From: VRUE01 sp963707965 | GTDB taxonomy: Bacteria > Actinomycetota > Thermoleophilia > Solirubrobacterales > 70-9 | Direction of reading: 5' to 3' | Assembly (NCBI GenBank): GCA_963707965.1 | Contig: CAVPRR010000006.1 | Coordinates: 62,001-126,000, forward strand | DNA length: 64,000 bases | Shown: one piece after another, positions 59,584 through 64,000 of the stretch | Numbering within the stretch: the stretch's first letter is position 1 | Layout of the letters: every line of letters starts with the position of its first letter | The notes under the pieces: generated by a model | Database searches by the model: none | Told to the model about the DNA's origin: nothing | Seen by the model: the letters and a program-made list of their open reading frames with translations, nothing else | Position numbers and translations under genes: made by a program

Positions 59584-60765
59584 ATGAATACGCAGCTCAC
59601 AGGCACGGACAGGGCTCACCTGAGGCGAGCGCTCGAGCTTGCCGAGGGGGGGCGCGGACGGGTCAGCCCGAATCCCCTCGTGGGGGCGGTGGTTGTTCAG
59701 GGCGGCGAGGTGATCGGCGCGGGCTTCCACGCCGAGCTGGGTGACCTGCACGCCGAGCGGGCCGCCCTGGAGGACTGCCGCCGCCGCGGAGAGGACCCCG
59801 CAGGGGCGACGCTGTACGTGACGCTCGAGCCCTGTGCTCACCATGGGCGGCAGCCCCCCTGCACCGAGGCGATTCTGGAGGCGGGGATCGGACAGGTCGT
59901 GATCGGCTCGGAGGACCCCAGCGAGAAGGCCTCGGGGCGTGGCCCCGGGATCCTCCGCGATGGGGGGGTGAACGTCGAGTTCGCTGTGGGAGAGGAGGCG
60001 ACCGCGGCGCGGCTGCTCAACCAGCCCTTCCGCAAGCACGCCAGAACCGGGCTGCCGCTGGTCACGCTGAAGCTGGCGATGTCGCTGGACGGTCAAACGA
60101 CGACCCCGCCAGGTCAGGACCGGTGGATCTCCAGCGAGCGGAGTCGTGCCCTCGTTCACCGCTGGCGCGCCGAATCGGACGCCATCGCGGTTGGGATCGG
60201 CACCGTGCTTGCCGATGACCCGTTGCTCACCGCCCGCACCGGGGTCCGCGAGCCCGGCCCCGGCACCCCTCGCCAGCCGACTCGTGTGGTCTTCGACTCC
60301 CGGGGCAGGCTTCCGCTCGAATCGCAGCTGCTCGGGACACTCGACCAATCGCCGCTGCTTGTCATCGCCTCCCAGGACGCAGACGCGGCGCGCCTTGCCG
60401 CCCTTCGTGAGGCGGGCGCCGAGGTGCTGATCGCGAGCGGCGACACCGAGGGGGACAGGATCGCATCTGCGCTTTCCGAGTTGGGGCGCCGCAACGTCAC
60501 CAGCCTCTTCCTGGAGGGCGGCCGGACCTTGGCAGCCGCCTTCGCCGACGCCGGCCAGGTCGACGAGGCCCGAATCTTCGTCGCCCCGATTCTTCTCGGC
60601 GGGGGCTCGGAGGGAGCGGCCGTGAGCGTCCCCGGCGCGGCAGGCGACGAGTCGAGTGCCCCCCGCGACCGGGAGCCCTTGAAGGACATCGTCTCGGCCC
60701 TGCACTCGACGGCCGAGACCGTCGGCGAGGACATGCTGATCACCGCCCGGTTCAAGGAGTGGTGA
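59584..60765 (+). CDS. ribD: Bifunctional riboflavin deaminase/reductase RibD
   Basis: This 393-residue enzyme does two steps of riboflavin synthesis. The N-terminal deaminase domain (about 1-145) has SPNPLVGAVVVQGG, HAERAALEDC and EPCAHHGRQPPCTEAI with the zinc His/Cys ligands. The C-terminal reductase domain has VTLKLAMSLDGQTTTPPG, DDPLLTAR, TRVVFDSRGRLP and LFLEGGRTLAAAF. ATG 59584 fits the family; a TTG at 59560 is also in frame. Its stop overlaps ribE. Confidence 0.93.
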   Translation: MNTQLTGTDRAHLRRALELAEGGRGRVSPNPLVGAVVVQGGEVIGAGFHAELGDLHAERAALEDCRRRGEDPAGATLYVTLEPCAHHGRQPPCTEAILEAGIGQVVIGSEDPSEKASGRGPGILRDGGVNVEFAVGEEATAARLLNQPFRKHARTGLPLVTLKLAMSLDGQTTTPPGQDRWISSERSRALVHRWRAESDAIAVGIGTVLADDPLLTARTGVREPGPGTPRQPTRVVFDSRGRLPLESQLLGTLDQSPLLVIASQDADAARLAALREAGAEVLIASGDTEGDRIASALSELGRRNVTSLFLEGGRTLAAAFADAGQVDEARIFVAPILLGGGSEGAAVSVPGAAGDESSAPRDREPLKDIVSALHSTAETVGEDMLITARFKEW

Positions 60766-61370
60766 TGTTCACCGGGCTGATCGAGGACGTGGGCACGGTG
60801 GGGGCGATCGAGGCGGGCGGCGATGGGGCGCGGCTGCAGATCGTCACGGAGCTCGCTGCGGAGATCGCCGCCGGGGACTCGATCGCGGTCAACGGTGTCT
60901 GCCTTACCGCGGCAGCCGCGGATGCCGAGGGATTTGAGACCGAGGCGATGAACCAGACGCTGGAGGTCACCTCGCTTGGCGCACTGGAACCGGGGAGCCG
61001 GGTGAATCTCGAGCTCGCACTGCGGGCGTCCGATCGGCTGGGCGGCCACATCGTCCAGGGGCACGTGGACGGAGTTGGGGAGGTGACCTCCGTTGAGGTG
61101 GACGGTTTCGCGAAACGCCTGCGAGTCGGTCTCGGCCCCGACCTGATCCGCTACGTGGTGGAGCGGGGCTCGATAGCCCTGGACGGGGTGAGCCTCACGG
61201 TTGCAGCGCTTGGGGAGGGCTGGTTCGAGGTCTCGCTCATCCCCGAGACGCTGGAGCGAACGAGCCTGGGCGAGGCCGCGCCGGGGCGCAAGCTGAATGT
61301 CGAGTGCGACATCGTCGCCAAGTACGTGGAGCGGTTGGTGTCACCATTCGCTGGAAAGGAGCGAGCGTGA
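60765..61370 (+). CDS. ribE: Riboflavin synthase alpha chain
   Basis: This 201-residue enzyme forms riboflavin from two lumazine molecules. It consists of two similar lumazine-binding domains: MFTGLIEDVGTV and SIAVNGVCLTAAA in the first, GHIVQGHVDGVGEVTS and SIALDGVSLTVAA in the second. ATG 60765 has AAGGAG immediately upstream and overlaps the ribD stop (TGATG). The length is typical (200-215). It is followed by the overlapping ribBA start. Confidence 0.95.
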   Translation: MFTGLIEDVGTVGAIEAGGDGARLQIVTELAAEIAAGDSIAVNGVCLTAAAADAEGFETEAMNQTLEVTSLGALEPGSRVNLELALRASDRLGGHIVQGHVDGVGEVTSVEVDGFAKRLRVGLGPDLIRYVVERGSIALDGVSLTVAALGEGWFEVSLIPETLERTSLGEAAPGRKLNVECDIVAKYVERLVSPFAGKERA

Positions 61371-62749
61371 GCCATATGACGGAGACGCCCAGCACAGAGG
61401 GGTCAGATCAGGCGACCGGTGAGAGCCCGTTCGCGGCGATCGAGGAGGCAATCGAGGAAATACGCCGGGGTCGCATGGTCGTCGTCTGCGACGGCGAGGA
61501 CCGCGAGAACGAGGGCGACCTGGTGCTGGCCGCACAGTTCGCGAGCCCCGAGGCGATCAACTTCATGGCCAAGGAGGCGCGGGGCCTGATCTGTCTGGCG
61601 CTGACCGCCGAGCGCTGTGAGCAGCTCGGCCTCAACCTGATGGCCGCCAAGAACGAGGCGCCCCTGCAGACAGCCTTCACGGTGACGATCGAGGCGGCCG
61701 GGGGGGTCAGCACCGGGATCTCGGCGCACGACCGCGCCCACACGATCCAGGTGGCCATCGAGCCCAGCGCCGGCCCCGGTGACATCGTCGTCCCCGGCCA
61801 CATGTTCCCGCTGCGCGCGAAAGACGGCGGCGTTCTGGAGCGAACCGGTCACACGGAGGCGAGCGTCGACCTGGCGCGGCTCGCCGGTCTCATTCCCGCC
61901 GGCGTGATCTGCGAGGTGATGAACGACGACGGCACGATGGCCCGCGTACCGGACCTGATCCCCTACTGCGAGACGCACGGCCTGAAGATGATCACGGTCG
62001 CCGACCTGATCGCCTACCGTCGCCGCACGGAGAAGCTCGTCGAGCGCGTCGTGGCCACCGCGCTTCCCACCGCGTTCGGCGAGTTCAGCGCGATCGGCTA
62101 CCGGTCGCTGGTCGACGACAAACACCACGTCGCCATGGTCAAGGGGGATGTGAGCGGCGCCGAGGACGTGCTGGTCCGTGTCCACAGCGAGTGCCTCACC
62201 GGCGACGTCTTCCACAGCCTGCGCTGCGATTGCGGCGACCAGCTGGCGGCGGCGCTGACGATGATCGAGCGCGAAGGGCGCGGCGTGCTGCTGTACCTCT
62301 CGCAGGAGGGACGGGGGATCGGCCTGCTCAACAAGCTCCGGGCCTACAAGCTGCAGGAAGAGGGGGCCGACACGGTGGAGGCCAACCTGAAGCTGGGCCT
62401 ACCGGCCGATCTGCGCGACTACGGGATCGGGGCCCAGATCCTCGGCGACCTGGGGCTGACCAGCATCCGCATCCTCACCAACAACCCGAAGAAGATCGTC
62501 GGCCTGGAGGGATATGGGCTCTCGGTCACCGAGCAGGTGCCGATCGAGGCTGTCCCCAACGCTCACAACGAGGAGTACCTGCGGGCGAAGCGGGACAAGC
62601 TGGGGCACACGCTTCACCACCAGGGACTCGCCCTCGACGAGGAGATGATCCACGGCGAGGAGGAGCGAGACAGCAGGAGCGCATCCAAGCCCGGTGCCGG
62701 CGCTGGCAGGGGGAAGGACATCACGCCGGCGGAGGTCGACGATGGCTGA
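61367..62749 (+). CDS. ribBA: Bifunctional DHBP synthase/GTP cyclohydrolase II RibBA
   Basis: This 460-residue enzyme joins both entry steps of the pathway. Residues about 20-225 are the DHBP synthase domain (VVVCDGEDRENEGDLVLAAQ, ISAHDRAHTI, GHTEASVDLARLAGL). Residues 230-430 are GTP cyclohydrolase II with VHSECLTGDVFHSLRCDCGDQ (zinc Cys) and LSQEGRGIGLLNKLRAYKLQ. A Glu/Lys/Gly-rich tail of about 30 residues follows. GTG 61367 has AAAGGAG five bases upstream; ATG 61376 is an alternative. ribH begins inside its last codons. Confidence 0.95.
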   Translation: MSHMTETPSTEGSDQATGESPFAAIEEAIEEIRRGRMVVVCDGEDRENEGDLVLAAQFASPEAINFMAKEARGLICLALTAERCEQLGLNLMAAKNEAPLQTAFTVTIEAAGGVSTGISAHDRAHTIQVAIEPSAGPGDIVVPGHMFPLRAKDGGVLERTGHTEASVDLARLAGLIPAGVICEVMNDDGTMARVPDLIPYCETHGLKMITVADLIAYRRRTEKLVERVVATALPTAFGEFSAIGYRSLVDDKHHVAMVKGDVSGAEDVLVRVHSECLTGDVFHSLRCDCGDQLAAALTMIEREGRGVLLYLSQEGRGIGLLNKLRAYKLQEEGADTVEANLKLGLPADLRDYGIGAQILGDLGLTSIRILTNNPKKIVGLEGYGLSVTEQVPIEAVPNAHNEEYLRAKRDKLGHTLHHQGLALDEEMIHGEEERDSRSASKPGAGAGRGKDITPAEVDDG

Positions 62750-63233
62750 GCCCGGCTCCTTCCTCGAGGCCTTCGAGGAGGGAGAGCGGGCGATCCTCTC
62801 CAAGCTTCGCTTCGCGGTTTGCATCGGCCGCTTCTACGAGGACCTCGCCCAGCGGCTGCTGAGCGGCGCCGAGGAGGGATTCGAACTGGCCGGAGTCCCC
62901 GCAACCTCGATCAGGCACGCTTCGGTGCCGGGCGCCTACGAGCTTCCGTTCGCCGCGAAGCTGCACGCGGAAACAGGTGACTTCGCCGGCGTCGCGTGCC
63001 TCGGCGTCGTGATCCGCGGCGAGACAGACCACTACGACTTCGTCTGCGCAGAGGCGGCCCGCGGCATCCAGGAGGTTCAGCTGGAAACCGGCGTGCCGTG
63101 CTCGTTTGGCGTGATCACCTGCGACACGATGGAGCAGGCCCTCGCCCGCGCCGGCGGCGGCAAGCGCGACCAGGGCCGCAGCGCCGCCCTGACGGTCGCC
63201 CGGATGGCGTTGCTGCAGCGCCAGCTGGCCTGA
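62742..63233 (+). CDS. ribH: 6,7-dimethyl-8-ribityllumazine synthase
   Basis: This 163-residue enzyme makes lumazine from the RibD and RibBA products. Motifs: RFAVCIGRFYEDLAQ (substrate loop), VPGAYELPFAAK, GVVIRGETDHYDFVC with the catalytic His, and GVITCDTMEQALARAGG. ATG 62742 has GGAGG six bases upstream and overlaps ribBA by eight bases. It is the last gene of the rib unit. Confidence 0.95.
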   Translation: MAEPGSFLEAFEEGERAILSKLRFAVCIGRFYEDLAQRLLSGAEEGFELAGVPATSIRHASVPGAYELPFAAKLHAETGDFAGVACLGVVIRGETDHYDFVCAEAARGIQEVQLETGVPCSFGVITCDTMEQALARAGGGKRDQGRSAALTVARMALLQRQLA

Positions 63234-63298
63234 CCTGCCGCACGCGGCGCACTGCACCCGTCCGCACGCGGCGCACCGGCCGCCGGCCGCACAACGGC

Positions 63299-63304
63299 TA
63301 CTAT
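63299..63304 (+). promoter_or_regulatory. -10 element (TACTAT) of rpmB
   Basis: TACTAT ends 10 bases before ATG 63315, leaving at most a few untranslated bases. Confidence 0.4.
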
Positions 63305-63314
63305 GCACGGCCCG

Positions 63315-63506
63315 ATGGCCAAGGTCTGCCACAGCTGCGGCAAGGGACCGGCGTTCGGCCAGTCCCGCAGCCACTCGATGGTCGCCACCAAGCGGCGCTT
63401 TGACCCGAACCTCCAGAAGGTGCGCATCCAGGAGAACGGGCGCAAGCTCCGGGCCTACGTCTGCACGCGCTGCCTGAAGGCCAACAAGGTCACGAAGGCT
63501 GCCTGA
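63315..63506 (+). CDS. rpmB: Ribosomal protein L28, zinc-binding (C+) form
   Basis: This 63-residue protein is part of the 50S subunit. AKVCHSCGKGPAFGQSRSHS is the conserved start, and C5/C8 with C50/C53 (YVCTRC) give a full zinc site, the C+ form that is replaced by a C- paralogue under zinc limitation in some actinobacteria. An in-frame ATG at 63303 lies in the -10 region. A palindromic terminator follows. Confidence 0.95.
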   Translation: MAKVCHSCGKGPAFGQSRSHSMVATKRRFDPNLQKVRIQENGRKLRAYVCTRCLKANKVTKAA

Positions 63507-63540
63507 GCCGGTCCGCTTCCCCGCTTCGTCCACCTTGGGC

Positions 63541-63564
63541 AAGGCGGTTCCGCGGAACCGCCTT
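63541..63564. terminator. 24-bp perfect palindrome after rpmB
   Basis: AAGGCGGTTCCG is followed at once by its reverse complement. It lies 35 bases after the rpmB stop and before a convergent gene, so a bidirectional terminator is likely. Confidence 0.6.
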
Positions 63565-63614
63565 GGGCCCGTGGGCACGAGCGAGAGTATCGCTTGACTC
63601 TTTGACCGCCGGCT

Positions 63615-64000
63615 TCACGCAGACAGCGTCCCGACGATCTCTCCGATGTGGTCCTCGATCAGCGAGTGCCCAGCGTCCTCGATCCAGATCGGGTGAGGGT
63701 CGTCAAGGACCTCGATCCAATGTTCGGCGTGGGCTGGGGGAGCGATCGCGTCGTGCCGACCGTGGAACAGGTGGACCGGCACGCGGATGCCGGCCGGGTC
63801 GAAGCCCCATGGGTTGAGTACGGTGCGCATGTCGTCGGCGAGGCCCCGGCCCCCCGGGCGGGTCGCCTCGATGTAGGCGGACACCAGGCGCGGCCCGACC
63901 TCCGGGCGATTGAGGGTCCTGCGGTCGATCTTCGGGAAGCTTGAGGACAGGACCCTCTGCGCTGCGGAAGGGCTGCGGCGACCGAGGTGGCCAATGCTCG
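63615..64000 (-). CDS. Alpha/beta hydrolase, C-terminal part (5' end outside window)
   Basis: The frame is open from the right edge of the window on the minus strand. The last 128 residues are visible: SIGHLGRRSPSAAQRVLSS, RRTLNRPEVGPRLVSAYIEA, PVHLFHGRHDAIAPPAHAEH and IWIEDAGHSLIEDH. HGRHD holds the catalytic Asp and AGHS the catalytic His of an alpha/beta hydrolase; the nucleophile elbow lies outside. The substrate cannot be told. A GTG at 63884 could be misread as the start, but the family region continues beyond it. Confidence 0.8.
   Translation of the reverse strand, partial: SIGHLGRRSPSAAQRVLSSSFPKIDRRTLNRPEVGPRLVSAYIEATRPGGRGLADDMRTVLNPWGFDPAGIRVPVHLFHGRHDAIAPPAHAEHWIEVLDDPHPIWIEDAGHSLIEDHIGEIVGTLSA

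Noticed and set aside
63303..63314. Upstream ATG as the start of rpmB
   Set aside because: It lies in the TACTAT promoter element, and L28 proteins begin at MAKVC.

Overview
The window is high-GC, densely packed chromosomal DNA from an actinobacterium. GTG starts are frequent, most neighbouring genes overlap by 1-4 bases, and many transcription units appear leaderless. The actinobacterial Ku/LigD-polymerase pair, a DAP-type MurE, C+ ribosomal protein L28 and a SYFW-type aroF leader fit Actinomycetota. A deep lineage such as Thermoleophilia (Solirubrobacterales) is my best guess; that is inference, not a database match. I see no prophage, insertion sequence, CRISPR array, rRNA or tRNA.

Layout. 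1-1.9 kb: the 3' end of pyruvate phosphate dikinase and a macro-domain protein. 2.0-6.9 kb: a response regulator, a short sensor-less histidine kinase and four Tad/Flp pilus assembly genes in one overlapping unit. 6.9-7.8 kb: an unknown membrane protein. 7.8-24.8 kb: a nearly complete dcw cluster (mraZ, rsmH, ftsL-like, ftsI, murE, murF, mraY, two unknown membrane genes of which one carries an in-frame stop, murD, ftsW, murG, murC, murB, a short ftsQ, ftsZ). 24.9-29.4 kb: the glycine cleavage system gcvT-H-PA-PB. 29.4-31.8 kb: a small zinc-ribbon gene and the NHEJ pair LigD-polymerase and Ku. 31.9-33.3 kb: a FetAB-type transporter. 33.5-35.2 kb: an MFS exporter. 35.3-38.7 kb: trpS, scpA, scpB, an RsuA-family pseudouridine synthase and aroH-type chorismate mutase. 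38.9-45.8 kb: aromatic amino acid genes (hisC-type aminotransferase, aroF, tyrA, aroA) running into cmk and der. 45.8-53.8 kb: metK, a PH-domain protein, priA, def, fmt, rsmB, a double zinc ribbon and rpe. 53.8-59.2 kb: a RCK-linked channel, a CPA antiporter, a flippase and a glycosyltransferase. 59.6-63.2 kb: riboflavin genes ribD-ribE-ribBA-ribH. 63.3-64 kb: rpmB and the 3' part of an alpha/beta hydrolase.

How the genes work together. The dcw block carries nearly all cytoplasmic steps of peptidoglycan precursor synthesis plus core division proteins. Its first gene sits behind a promoter whose -35/-10 spacer holds TGGG repeats at 10-bp spacing, the arrangement recognised by MraZ, followed by an 18-bp-stem leader hairpin. 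The aromatic cluster links chorismate (aroA, aroF) to prephenate (aroH) and tyrosine (tyrA, aminotransferase).

The most striking regulatory signal is upstream of aroF: a 30-codon open frame ending SPARASYFWRFS-stop, immediately followed by an 11-bp stem, which reads as aromatic amino acid attenuation. Other signals worth a second look are a TANNNT-N6-8-start-codon pattern at about 15 units, three intergenic tandem arrays (26 bp x3, 21 bp x3, 18 bp x7), a 23-bp dyad before murD, a channel with TVGSIP where TVGYGD is expected, and an FtsQ without a visible POTRA domain.
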